A stretch of 49,655 nt of DNA from a virus: the IMG/VR virus record IMGVR_UViG_3300042503_002198, positions 1-49,655 of that record. The stretch is one strand, 5' to 3'. Positions within the stretch are counted from its first letter, which is position 1; each line of letters opens with the position of its first letter. The translations under genes were made by a program, and so were the position numbers. Positions 43,721-49,655 of the stretch are shown here, in pieces. The notes beneath the pieces are model-generated. The model searched no databases and was not told where the DNA came from. It was given only the letters and a program-made list of their open reading frames with translations.

Positions 43721-44014
43721 ATGTTAAATAAAAATAAAAATTGGAATCAAATCCACAAAGAAGCTTTATTATGGTCTAAATGGATGTCTTTATATGAAGC
43801 AGTTAATATGATTGCAGATAAAGCTGAAGAAAAAAATATTCCTTTTCAAAAAGTAGAAATCAAACCATTGGCTGTTTATAAATATATGGAATCAACAGAA
43901 AATATCTTTTTAAGAAAAATCTTAAAACAAGAATATAACATAGATGTTTGTTTTAATGAAATTCCAGAATTAAATCCTACACCAGAAAATTTTAAACCAG
44001 AAAAGGTTTTTTAG
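43721..44014 (+). CDS. small unknown protein
   Basis: 97 aa. Helical, tryptophan/lysine-rich N-terminus (NWNQIHKEALLWSKWMSLYE) and proline-rich end (IPELNPTPENFKPEKVF). No motif recognised. It is 7 nt after the membrane protein gene and is probably co-transcribed. Its stop codon overlaps the stop of the convergent gp14-like gene (4 nt). Confidence 0.5.
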   Translation: MLNKNKNWNQIHKEALLWSKWMSLYEAVNMIADKAEEKNIPFQKVEIKPLAVYKYMESTENIFLRKILKQEYNIDVCFNEIPELNPTPENFKPEKVF

Positions 44015-44640
44015 TATTCTCCATATACAGAAGTGTTACTACAAGGATTATCTTCTAAATAATCAAAATTAAGTTTTGATGCCTCTTCAGTTGTATCGTT
44101 ATCATCAATTGGAGTATTTCCTTGACCAGCACCAGGACTTCCAGTTTCATACGAGTAATCGTAACGTCTAGCTTTGAAAAACCACACATAATGCCCTGCA
44201 ATTGGGTTATATTGAAATTCATCAATTACTTCTGTTATTTCATACACAGTTGCTCCTCTTCGTGGATAATTTAATCTATCAGAACCAAATTCAGATAACA
44301 TCATCAAATCTCCAGGTTTTGGTTCAGAAGAAAGACCATAATATGCTGTAAAAGTTTTTGGATGAATAACTCCTGTCATATCACTATCAGCAATTATTCC
44401 AAATTTTGATAAAAGGTAAGAATCATTATTTAAATTTAACAGAACAACCATGTCATTTGGCGCACCAAATCCTGCTCCTATGTTTTCTCCATAAAACTGA
44501 TACGCACTGGACAAAGTTGTTTGGTTAGTATAATAAGAAACTTCTTGTCCATATATATTAATTTGTTCATACCACCAATTAGAAAAATTTTTTCTTTCTT
44601 GGTGGTTTATTTTTTTATTTAAAAATCTTAACTTTTCCAT
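44011..44640 (-). CDS. gp14: neck protein, gp14-like
   Basis: 209 aa (T4 gp14 is 256). The N-terminus IYGQEVSYYTNQ and YGENIGAGF, then LLSKFGIIADSDMTGVIHPK and PKPGDLMMLSEFG, VYEITEVIDEFQYNPIAGHY and a final FFKARRYDYSYE follow the order of gp14: 'Y...G-E-V-x-Y...FGE...F G...EP-K-x-GDL...FEI-x-x-V...Q'. gp14 joins gp13 on the neck where head and tail meet. Starts one base after the upstream gene. Assignment is by pattern and length, not by alignment. Confidence 0.55.
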   Translation of the reverse strand: MEKLRFLNKKINHQERKNFSNWWYEQINIYGQEVSYYTNQTTLSSAYQFYGENIGAGFGAPNDMVVLLNLNNDSYLLSKFGIIADSDMTGVIHPKTFTAYYGLSSEPKPGDLMMLSEFGSDRLNYPRRGATVYEITEVIDEFQYNPIAGHYVWFFKARRYDYSYETGSPGAGQGNTPIDDNDTTEEASKLNFDYLEDNPCSNTSVYGEY

Positions 44641-44641
44641 T

Positions 44642-45004
44642 TTATTCGGTTGGTATTAAAATATAAACATTTGGAGAAACTAACTGTAAAGATACTGGAA
44701 GCTGTTTAATGCTTTTGATCGGTTCTTCAGGAGTAGGATTTATACCATTATACGCTTTCATAATATCACTCGCTTCCGTAGGAGTTAGTGGTACTTTCTT
44801 TTTTTGGTTTAAACATTGTGTAACTTTAGGATGAAGATGTTTTTTTTCGGTGTGAGTTTTTGCGACCAAATAAGGATTTTTACGATCTAATCCTGACCCA
44901 ACAATTCTACTCACCGTTTGATGATGAGCAGTTCCCGAATTGGGACTTAAAAGGTTTTTTTCTTTTTGACTTAATCCTAAATATTTTTTAAAGCTGAGAT
45001 CCAT
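44642..45004 (-). CDS. small unknown late protein upstream of gp14
   Basis: 120 aa. N-terminus MDLSFKKYLGLSQKEKNLLS with a lysine-rich amphipathic helix, then histidine/lysine-rich AKTHTEKKHLHPKVTQCLNQ and LTPTEASDIMKAYN, ending with a hydrophobic strand (LPVSLQLVSPNVYILIP). No motif recognised. Head of a two-gene late operon with gp14; its late motif lies 7 nt upstream and is separated from the upstream gene by a strong terminator. Confidence 0.55.
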   Translation of the reverse strand: MDLSFKKYLGLSQKEKNLLSPNSGTAHHQTVSRIVGSGLDRKNPYLVAKTHTEKKHLHPKVTQCLNQKKKVPLTPTEASDIMKAYNGINPTPEEPIKSIKQLPVSLQLVSPNVYILIPTE

Positions 45005-45011
45005 TTCTATA

Positions 45012-45017
45012 TACTTA
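45012..45017 (-). promoter_or_regulatory. late-promoter-like TAAGTA
   Basis: Minus strand TGTAAGTATAT, 7 nt before the ATG at 45004, directly downstream (in minus orientation) of the terminator. Confidence 0.55.
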
Positions 45018-45022
45018 CAAAC

Positions 45023-45051
45023 AAAAAACCCCGCGAAAGCGGGGTTTTTTT
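45023..45051. terminator. bidirectional rho-independent terminator
   Basis: A6, stem CCCCGC (45029-45034), loop GAAA, stem GCGGGG (45039-45044), T7 (45045-45051). All six pairs are G-C, flanked by A and T runs, so it works on both strands. On the minus strand it ends the acidic-protein transcript. It is the only GC-rich hairpin of this kind that I see in the window. Confidence 0.92.
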
Positions 45052-45069
45052 AATTTATTTCTTATTTAA

Positions 45070-45915
45070 TTATTTGTTATCGAACAGTGTTTTTCCAACA
45101 TGAACTGCACCAACGTCTTGTTTCTTACTTTGAAGTTTTTTGATTGCTGGTTCTGTGGAATGTTGTTTTAATTCACCATCAGCATCCTTTGCTCCTTTTG
45201 AGGTTTCTGCGTTCTTACTTGTAACTGGAACAGCACCCTTTACAACTTTATTTGATGGGTTATTCATTCCTTTGTTGAGTTTTTCACAATCAACCAAAGC
45301 ATGTCCTACGATTTCAGCTTCTACGGCTTCTTCTTTGACTTCGTCTTCTTCTCCCATTTCTTCCATTTCATTACCTTCTTCTTCTCCCATTTCTTCCATT
45401 TCATCGCTTTCTTCAGCTTCTTCTGTTGAAAGAACTCCACCTAAAAGATCATAAAGTTTTTGTGCTGTTTCACGATCCATTGAAATTGAGATTTCTTCTG
45501 AAGATTCTTCTTCTGTTTCATCATCAAATTCTTCTAAACCATTATCGGTTGAATCAGCATCAAATGTTGAATCAGGTTGAAGTGAATTATCTTCTGTTGA
45601 AAAATTAAATGCTTCTTCTTCTTGAAGAATTTTATTGTAAAGAACATCAAATGGATTACTATATGATGATTTTTCTAATTTTTTAGTTTGACCATCAGAA
45701 TTTTTTACACTGTGTTCTTTGTCTTCTTTGGCTTTTTCCATTTCACCATCTGCGTTTTCTGTTGCAGAATTTGGTTCAATGTCTTTTGCATTTTTTTCTG
45801 ATTCAGCATCACCAAAGGTTTTGCCTACTTGTTTTTTTGTTTCAGGTGCAATACCAGAAGATGTTTCTTCTTCGATTACTTTTAAATATGCATTTGCTAA
45901 TGGATCGTTCATCAT
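45070..45915 (-). CDS. highly acidic repeat-containing protein, probable head/core protein
   Basis: 281 aa, with two adjacent ATGs (45915 and 45912). N-terminus NDPLANAYLKVIEEE carries the I-E-E helix shared with other small proteins here. Extremely rich in E/D/S: a tandem unit with EMEEMGEE appears twice (about residues 171-190), matching a 33 bp DNA repeat. SISMDRETAQKLYDLLGGVL is the only segment that looks folded. No match to gp22 can be shown, but the composition and late promoter fit an internal scaffold/core-like head protein. Ends at the strong terminator, so it is probably abundant. Confidence 0.65.
   Translation of the reverse strand: MMNDPLANAYLKVIEEETSSGIAPETKKQVGKTFGDAESEKNAKDIEPNSATENADGEMEKAKEDKEHSVKNSDGQTKKLEKSSYSNPFDVLYNKILQEEEAFNFSTEDNSLQPDSTFDADSTDNGLEEFDDETEEESSEEISISMDRETAQKLYDLLGGVLSTEEAEESDEMEEMGEEEGNEMEEMGEEDEVKEEAVEAEIVGHALVDCEKLNKGMNNPSNKVVKGAVPVTSKNAETSKGAKDADGELKQHSTEPAIKKLQSKKQDVGAVHVGKTLFDNK
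45344..45404. repeat. two-copy 28 bp direct repeat in the acidic gene
   Basis: Identical 28 bp copies at 45344-45371 and 45377-45404, period 33 bp (11 codons), coding for the EMEEMGEE unit on the minus strand. It may expand or contract by slippage. Confidence 0.85.
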
Positions 45916-45928
45916 AATGTTATAATAT

Positions 45929-45934
45929 TATTTA
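45929..45934 (-). promoter_or_regulatory. late-promoter-like TAAATA of the acidic protein gene
   Basis: Minus strand GGGTAAATAATATT, 13 nt before the ATG at 45915. Confidence 0.55.
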
Positions 45935-45964
45935 CCCTTGTTTATTTCCATTTCTATAAAAAAA

Positions 45965-46447
45965 TTATTTCTTTTTATAACCACTTTTTTTCTTAACTGA
46001 TTTTACGCAACTTTCAAAACCTTCTGGGTTTTCTTTTTTTCCACCAGTTGACTTATTACAAACAGCCCAAGGATTTACTTTTTTTGATTCCATTTTGATC
46101 GATTCTGGTTCTTCCATATTATCGATATCATTAATATCAAACTCTTCAGATTGACCGCCTGATTCATATTCTTCTACTTGAGAAACATCTTGAATATTAT
46201 CTGTCACTACTGCAATTTTTTCTAATTGCCAAGGTTCTAAACGTGCTCCAGATTCTAAAGAATCTAAAAGGGATTTTGCATGTTTGCAAATAGCATAAAG
46301 ATTTGATTTAGCCATAGCTTCTTCTTCTCTTTCTGCTAAATGGTCACAGGAAAATGGTTGATCTTGTGGCATATCCATTTCAGCACTATCTTTCGATAAA
46401 ACGCTTGAATATGCATTTTCTAATAAAATTTGGTCTTTGCTTCTCAT
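45965..46447 (-). CDS. unknown late protein with CTS-like N-terminus
   Basis: 160 aa. N-terminus MRSKDQILLENAYSSVL (LLE then N-A-Y) parallels MNDPLANAYLKVIEE of the next gene. A helical middle (AMAKSNLYAICKHAKSLLDS, LEPWQLEKIAVVTDNI), an acidic stretch (EEFDINDIDNMEEPES), then a basic Cys-containing end (NPWAVCNKSTGGKKENPEGF, SVKKKSGYKKK). Not recognised. Own late promoter embedded in the nuclease gene; a probable virion or prohead component. Confidence 0.55.
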   Translation of the reverse strand: MRSKDQILLENAYSSVLSKDSAEMDMPQDQPFSCDHLAEREEEAMAKSNLYAICKHAKSLLDSLESGARLEPWQLEKIAVVTDNIQDVSQVEEYESGGQSEEFDINDIDNMEEPESIKMESKKVNPWAVCNKSTGGKKENPEGFESCVKSVKKKSGYKKK

Positions 46448-46452
46448 TAAAA

Positions 46453-47298
46453 CTATTTATAGTCTTCGATCAACATTTCGGATTCTTTTTGAAGACGTAA
46501 TGTTTCCATAAGCTCATAATTTTGTTTATTTGCAACCCAAACAATGTAAGATTTAGGAACTTTAAACGGAGAATTTTTTTCAATAATATATTGATAAAGA
46601 TTCAACTGAAGACTGTATTTGATATATTCACAATGAGACAAGTAATTTATGGGTTTTAAAAAAGTTTGATCTCTAGGATTTTTCTTTTTAATTTCTTTGT
46701 TTGTTTTATAATCAAAAATAACAAGTTCTTTTGTTTTTTTATTATATGAAAGATTGTCGATAGTTCCACAAATACCAGATTCTTCATCACCAACCACAAA
46801 TTCAGATTTTATCAAAATATGATCTTTTTTCCACCAATCATAAAAATTTAAAAAATTTTTAATTAGATGAGCAAGTTCTTTATAGTATTCGTTTATAGAT
46901 GTTTCTTTATTAAAGAACTTTGTATTAGAATCATAAAAACTTTTTAATGCTTCTACATTTATTGTTAATTGTTTTCTATTAAAATAATTTTCAACAAATA
47001 AATGAAACTCTGATCCTTTGTGACAAGAATAATTTTTTGCGAATTCCCATTCGGATAAAACTTGCTCTACTGATTTTTGATCTCTTTCAGCAACATATTC
47101 TGCAATTTTTTGAGATTCGAAAGGTTTCTCGAATGCTTTTAATAAACCAGAAACAGATTCTTTAGCAGGTTTATCTTTGATTGTGTATGTATGATTTTTA
47201 TCAAAAAATTTTATGTGAGAGAAAGAATCCTCCAATAAAATTAAATCATCAAACTCCAAATCCAATTTGTTTGGATTTTTCTTTTTTAGTGTCTCCAT
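46453..47298 (-). CDS. PD-(D/E)XK exonuclease (RecB/Cas4-like)
   Basis: 281 aa. Catalytic order intact: LIKSEFVVGDEESGICGTID (E of motif I and the D in GTID, about 162-181), IFDYKTNKE (D-x-K, about 194-202) and YSLQLNLYQYIIEK (Q/Y motif, about 227-240). This is the lambda-exo/RecB nuclease fold; it also has GSEFHLFVENYF with a helical start like Cas4/MGME1 proteins. It probably trims DNA ends in recombination or degrades host DNA. The start overlaps the AAA+ gene by 50 nt, so the two are co-translated and likely co-functional. C-terminal codons carry a late promoter for the next gene. Confidence 0.8.
   Translation of the reverse strand: METLKKKNPNKLDLEFDDLILLEDSFSHIKFFDKNHTYTIKDKPAKESVSGLLKAFEKPFESQKIAEYVAERDQKSVEQVLSEWEFAKNYSCHKGSEFHLFVENYFNRKQLTINVEALKSFYDSNTKFFNKETSINEYYKELAHLIKNFLNFYDWWKKDHILIKSEFVVGDEESGICGTIDNLSYNKKTKELVIFDYKTNKEIKKKNPRDQTFLKPINYLSHCEYIKYSLQLNLYQYIIEKNSPFKVPKSYIVWVANKQNYELMETLRLQKESEMLIEDYK
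46454..46461 (-). promoter_or_regulatory. exact T4-type late promoter TATAAATA
   Basis: Minus strand ACTATAAATAGTT, 6 nt between TAAATA and the ATG at 46447. The TAG stop of the nuclease gene (46455-46453) is its last bases. Confidence 0.7.
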
Positions 47299-48445
47299 AA
47301 AATTCTGTTTCTTTTTCTAGATTATAAATTTCACTTAAAGTCATCGGTTTATTGATTTTTTCATCAATAATCTTTTTTGAATATTTTAATTTTTTCCCTA
47401 ATTTTTTTGCATCTTCTTCGCTTAAAGCAGTAAACTCATAATCCATTTGAAGACGGCCTTTTCTTTTTAAAGCATCATCAACATCTTGTTTTGGACAATT
47501 ATAAGTTACAATAACTGATGTTTTAAGAATATCACTTAAAATACCATCAGATAGATTTAAAAGAGAAGATACGGCTGAAGAATCCATACCATCACCAAGT
47601 CTTTTAAGAATGGCTTTTTCAGCATCTTCCAAGATAATAACGGAATTAGGTTTTTGGATAAGAGTATGCAAACAATTAGGATCGGATGTAAAATATTCGA
47701 TCATTGTTGTTGGTATATAAATAAAATCTCTTTTTACTTGTCCTGCCAAGTATTTGATATACGTTGTTTTACCTGTACCTGGCAAACCATGAAACATGAA
47801 CAATCCGTTTGGTTTTTCTTCTAAACGTTCTTTAATTTTTTTATCTACTTCAATAAAGTTTTTTCCATAATTTGATTCTAAATCAAGATTATCTGGCAAA
47901 TTGATAGCAATTGGTTCAAAATTATAATCACCGTATTGGTTTTTTATAAACAAATGAACCTTTACTTCTTGTGTGTCACTAAGAGCGAATTGAGTAAAAT
48001 CCTTTAAAGGATATTCTTTTAAATTGGCAGGACCGATAATATTCAAAGTAAAGGTTTTAGAGTCTTTCTTTTTATCTTTAATTTGAATTCTAGATAAAAA
48101 CTCTAGATCATCATCAAAAAATTCACTGTTAACATTTTTAATATTAAGTTTTACAAAAATATCCTTGTATTTAAAAAGAAAAAATCCACCATGAGTTTTT
48201 TCGATTTCGCCAACCAAAATATTTTCCAGCTTTCCAGTATTATAAAAATTGATAAGTTGACCATGCTCAAACAAATAATCCAAAATACCAGAACTAAAAA
48301 CAGTTTCTAAATTATAAAAACAAGGCGCATACCCATAATGGTTTGTAATAAAATTTTTTAAAGGAAATTCATTACCCATATCTGGTTTGTAAAACTCGCC
48401 ATTTTTAGGTATTTGAAAAACATTTTTACTTTTTAACGAAATCAT
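47249..48445 (-). CDS. AAA+ ATPase (BCS1/CDC48-like)
   Basis: 398 aa. The N-terminal 200 residues are an unrecognised alpha/beta domain. The AAA+ core has Walker A GLPGTGKT (220-227), Walker B VIILEDAE (269-276), a sensor segment SVIVTYNCPKQ (310-320) and an arginine-finger region LKRKGRLQ (326-333). The lid includes LSEEDAKKLGKKLKY. It should form a ring ATPase acting on a protein or nucleoprotein substrate. No membrane segment, unlike BCS1. Overlaps the nuclease gene by 50 nt, suggesting one functional pair. Driven by a sigma70-like promoter divergent from the next gene. Confidence 0.75.
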   Translation of the reverse strand: MISLKSKNVFQIPKNGEFYKPDMGNEFPLKNFITNHYGYAPCFYNLETVFSSGILDYLFEHGQLINFYNTGKLENILVGEIEKTHGGFFLFKYKDIFVKLNIKNVNSEFFDDDLEFLSRIQIKDKKKDSKTFTLNIIGPANLKEYPLKDFTQFALSDTQEVKVHLFIKNQYGDYNFEPIAINLPDNLDLESNYGKNFIEVDKKIKERLEEKPNGLFMFHGLPGTGKTTYIKYLAGQVKRDFIYIPTTMIEYFTSDPNCLHTLIQKPNSVIILEDAEKAILKRLGDGMDSSAVSSLLNLSDGILSDILKTSVIVTYNCPKQDVDDALKRKGRLQMDYEFTALSEEDAKKLGKKLKYSKKIIDEKINKPMTLSEIYNLEKETEFYGDTKKEKSKQIGFGV

Positions 48446-48451
48446 AAAAGT

Positions 48452-48479
48452 AGTTTAGCATCTATAAACAGAAAAGCAA
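48452..48479 (-). promoter_or_regulatory. sigma70-like promoter of the AAA+/nuclease operon
   Basis: Minus strand TTGCTT (48479-48474), 16 bp, TAAACT (48457-48452), 6 nt to the ATG at 48445. Back-to-back with the plus-strand promoter at 48488-48516; the two -35 boxes are 8 bp apart. Confidence 0.55.
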
Positions 48480-48487
48480 TAAATAAA

Positions 48488-48516
48488 TTGACTTTTCATC
48501 AAAAAAGGAGATAATT
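48488..48516 (+). promoter_or_regulatory. sigma70-like promoter of the membrane protein/HExxH genes
   Basis: TTGACT (48488-48493), 17 bp, ATAATT (48511-48516), 6 nt to the ATG at 48523. An AGGAG (48507-48510 region) inside it lies too close to the -10 to be transcribed. Confidence 0.55.
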
Positions 48517-48522
48517 CAAAAT

Positions 48523-48771
48523 ATGAAATATGTTTTTGCATTACTTTTAGTTTTAATATATTTGATTTTTGGTCCAATGTTGTTTATATGGAGTTTAAAT
48601 ACGTTGTTCAATATGAACATTTTATACACATTTGATACTTGGATCGCAAGTTATATATTTTTGGTAATACTGAACATAGCTGTTAATCCCCATACAAAAA
48701 TCGTCCAAATCCGCGATGATAAGTATAAAGATGAAAAAGCTGACCAAAAGACAACTGAATCAAATACATAA
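48523..48771 (+). CDS. small membrane protein
   Basis: 82 aa. Two hydrophobic segments (about 3-25 YVFALLLVLIYLIFGPMLF and 36-54 TFDTWIASYIFLVILNIAV) and a short charged tail (RDDKYKDEKADQKTTESN). Likely inner-membrane with a cytoplasmic C-terminus. Function unknown. Its last 41 bases overlap the start of the next gene in another frame. First gene downstream of its promoter. Confidence 0.6.
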   Translation: MKYVFALLLVLIYLIFGPMLFIWSLNTLFNMNILYTFDTWIASYIFLVILNIAVNPHTKIVQIRDDKYKDEKADQKTTESNT

Positions 48772-49120
48772 CAGATGTTTAAATTTGATTAGAAGAAAAC
48801 CACCAACTTTTTTTATTTTTAGAAAGTTGAGTGGTTATTATGGTGTATGTGATTATGAAAACGATGTTGTTGAATTAGATCCTCGTAGAGATGTAGTCAG
48901 AACAGCATATCATGAATGTGTACATTATTTGTATCCTAACTGGTCGGAAACACAAGTTTTATATGCAGAATCGCGTTTAATAAATGTGTTATCAGTTTTG
49001 GATGTTGCTCTTTTTTTAAAATATCTTTCTGACAAATTATATAAGAGCGAACTTAAAAAAGTTTGTTTAGAAAAAAGAAAAAAGAAAAAGAAAAAAATTT
49101 ACAAAAACAGTAAAAGATGA
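48731..49120 (+). CDS. HExxH putative metalloprotease-like protein
   Basis: 129 aa from the ATG at 48731 (an ATG at 48716 is also possible). Basic N-terminus KKLTKRQLNQIHNRCLNLIR; the centre has ELDPRRDVVRTAYHECVHYL with HECVH (HExxH zinc motif, residues about 65-69 of this start), then YPNWSETQVLYAESRLINVL with glutamates that could be the third ligand. The C-terminus is a lysine tail (RKKKKKKIYK). Resembles small SprT/ImmA-type zincins; activity is not established. Overlaps the membrane protein gene by 41 nt. Confidence 0.6.
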   Translation: MKKLTKRQLNQIHNRCLNLIRRKPPTFFIFRKLSGYYGVCDYENDVVELDPRRDVVRTAYHECVHYLYPNWSETQVLYAESRLINVLSVLDVALFLKYLSDKLYKSELKKVCLEKRKKKKKKIYKNSKR

Positions 49121-49156
49121 TATATTGATTATTGTAAAAATTATCTAATTAAAAAT

Positions 49157-49655
49157 ATGGAAAAAATTATTTCGGATTCGTTTGTTAAAAAATATTCTAA
49201 CAAAAAAACTAATTGGGGTTTCAATGGACTTGGTTATATTGTTTATAAAAGAACATATGCTCGTTTAAAAGACGATGGACAAAAAGAAGAGTGGCATGAA
49301 ACAATTCAACGTTGCATTAACGGAGCACAAAAACTAGGTGCAGATTATACACAAGAAGAAGCCGAAAGACTGTTCGATCATATTTTCAACTTGCGTTGCA
49401 ATTATGCAGGAAGAATGCTTTGGCAATTAGGAACAAACACAGTTGAGCGTTTTGGAGCAAATTCTTTATTGAATTGTTGGAATGTGTCTATGAACGAACC
49501 AAAAGCATTTTTGTTTTTATTTGAAAACTTAATGCTTGGTGGTGGTGTCGGATTTTCTATTCGTAGAGAAGATATTCACGAACTTCCTAAAATTAAAAAA
49601 GGTGTAACGATTACACATGAATGTACAAAAGATGCAAAGTTTATTATTCCAGATA
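49157..49655 (+). CDS. nrdJ: class II (adenosylcobalamin-dependent) ribonucleotide reductase, N-terminal part
   Basis: Partial: 166 codons, running off the right edge. YKRTYARLKDDGQKEEWHET (30-49) opens the reductase; RCNYAGRMLWQLGT (80-93) matches the 'PxGRxLWxxGT' segment of monomeric class II RTPR; NCWNVS carries C107, the expected redox cysteine; and LMLGGGVGFS (125-134) is the class II glycine loop. It reduces ribonucleotides to deoxyribonucleotides without oxygen, using B12. With thyX and the dNMP kinase it feeds replication. The downstream active-site cysteines lie outside the window, so class I is not fully excluded. An imperfect TTGATT-15-TAATTA lies upstream. Confidence 0.85.
   Translation, partial: MEKIISDSFVKKYSNKKTNWGFNGLGYIVYKRTYARLKDDGQKEEWHETIQRCINGAQKLGADYTQEEAERLFDHIFNLRCNYAGRMLWQLGTNTVERFGANSLLNCWNVSMNEPKAFLFLFENLMLGGGVGFSIRREDIHELPKIKKGVTITHECTKDAKFIIPD

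Noticed and set aside
45140-45454. A 104-aa open frame on the + strand opposite the acidic protein
   Set aside because: Serine-rich translation is just the complement of the glutamate codons of the acidic gene.
47249-47298. The AAA+ and nuclease genes as one frameshifted gene
   Set aside because: Each has its own complete domain and a plausible start; 50 nt overlaps are within the range for this compact genome.
48506-48510. AGGAG before the 48523 gene as a Shine-Dalgarno
   Set aside because: It lies inside the spacer of the predicted promoter, upstream of the expected transcript start, and 12 nt from the ATG.
1-49655. tRNA genes, CRISPR arrays, insertion sequences, integrase or att sites
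   Set aside because: Intergenic gaps are all under 100 nt and hold only promoters or the terminator; no cloverleaf, spaced repeat, transposase or recombinase sequence was recognised.

Overview
The window is a strongly AT-rich, almost fully coding piece of a T4-like (contractile-tailed, Straboviridae-related or 'far-T4') bacteriophage genome. This rests on recognisable homologues of T4 gp46, gp43, UvsX, gp41, gp32, gp45, gp1, gp17, gp18, gp19, gp53 and a gp5-type hub, plus weaker matches to gp59, gp27, gp48, gp26 and gp14. No rRNA, tRNA, integrase or host housekeeping gene is visible. The host cannot be named. Shine-Dalgarno sequences are essentially absent in front of the genes.

Layout. 1-5859 (+): a glycan-modification island of six glycosyltransferases and two methyltransferases, tightly overlapped. 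5874-19983 (+): the recombination/replication block: gp46-like SMC nuclease subunit, a GT-B glycosyltransferase, family B DNA polymerase, ThyX, a possible Sm-like protein, UvsX, gp41 helicase, a DHH phosphoesterase, a gp59-like protein, gp32, the gp45 clamp and small unknowns. 19976-21067 (+): an unknown protein. 21048-40962 (mostly -): the late tail/baseplate/packaging block. It holds a spike-like protein, a gp5-type hub with two apparent peptidoglycan-hydrolase domains, a large unknown, a gp27-like protein, a tube-fold protein, terminase, gp53, gp48-like, tape measure, two gp26-like paralogues, a tube-like protein, tube and sheath. It is interrupted by a dNMP kinase and a small unknown on the + strand. 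41052-44014 (+): a basic protein, PhoH, zinc-ribbon and membrane proteins. 44011-48445 (-): a gp14-like neck protein, an acidic repeat protein, other probable head/late proteins, a RecB-like nuclease and an AAA+ ATPase. 48523-49655 (+): a membrane protein, an HExxH protein and the start of a B12-dependent (class II) ribonucleotide reductase.

Two promoter grammars can be read directly. Replication and metabolic genes carry sigma70-like TTGNNN-16/17-TANNNT promoters. Structural operons carry a T4-late-like TAARTA element (R = A or G). In both classes the -10 element ends only 5-13 nt before the ATG, so transcripts would be leaderless or nearly so; downstream genes are joined by stop/start overlaps or very short gaps. 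No gene-free stretch exceeds 300 bases; the longest gap (40963-41051) holds two divergent late promoters.

Most interesting points: the predicted near-leaderless regulon; a perfectly palindromic bidirectional late promoter; a baseplate hub whose OB fold is interrupted by an M15/DUF882-like peptidase and a SleB-like hydrolase domain; a shared N-terminal motif in five small proteins that resembles a capsid-targeting/prohead-protease signal; and a DHH phosphoesterase at the usual RNase H position of the T4 replication block.
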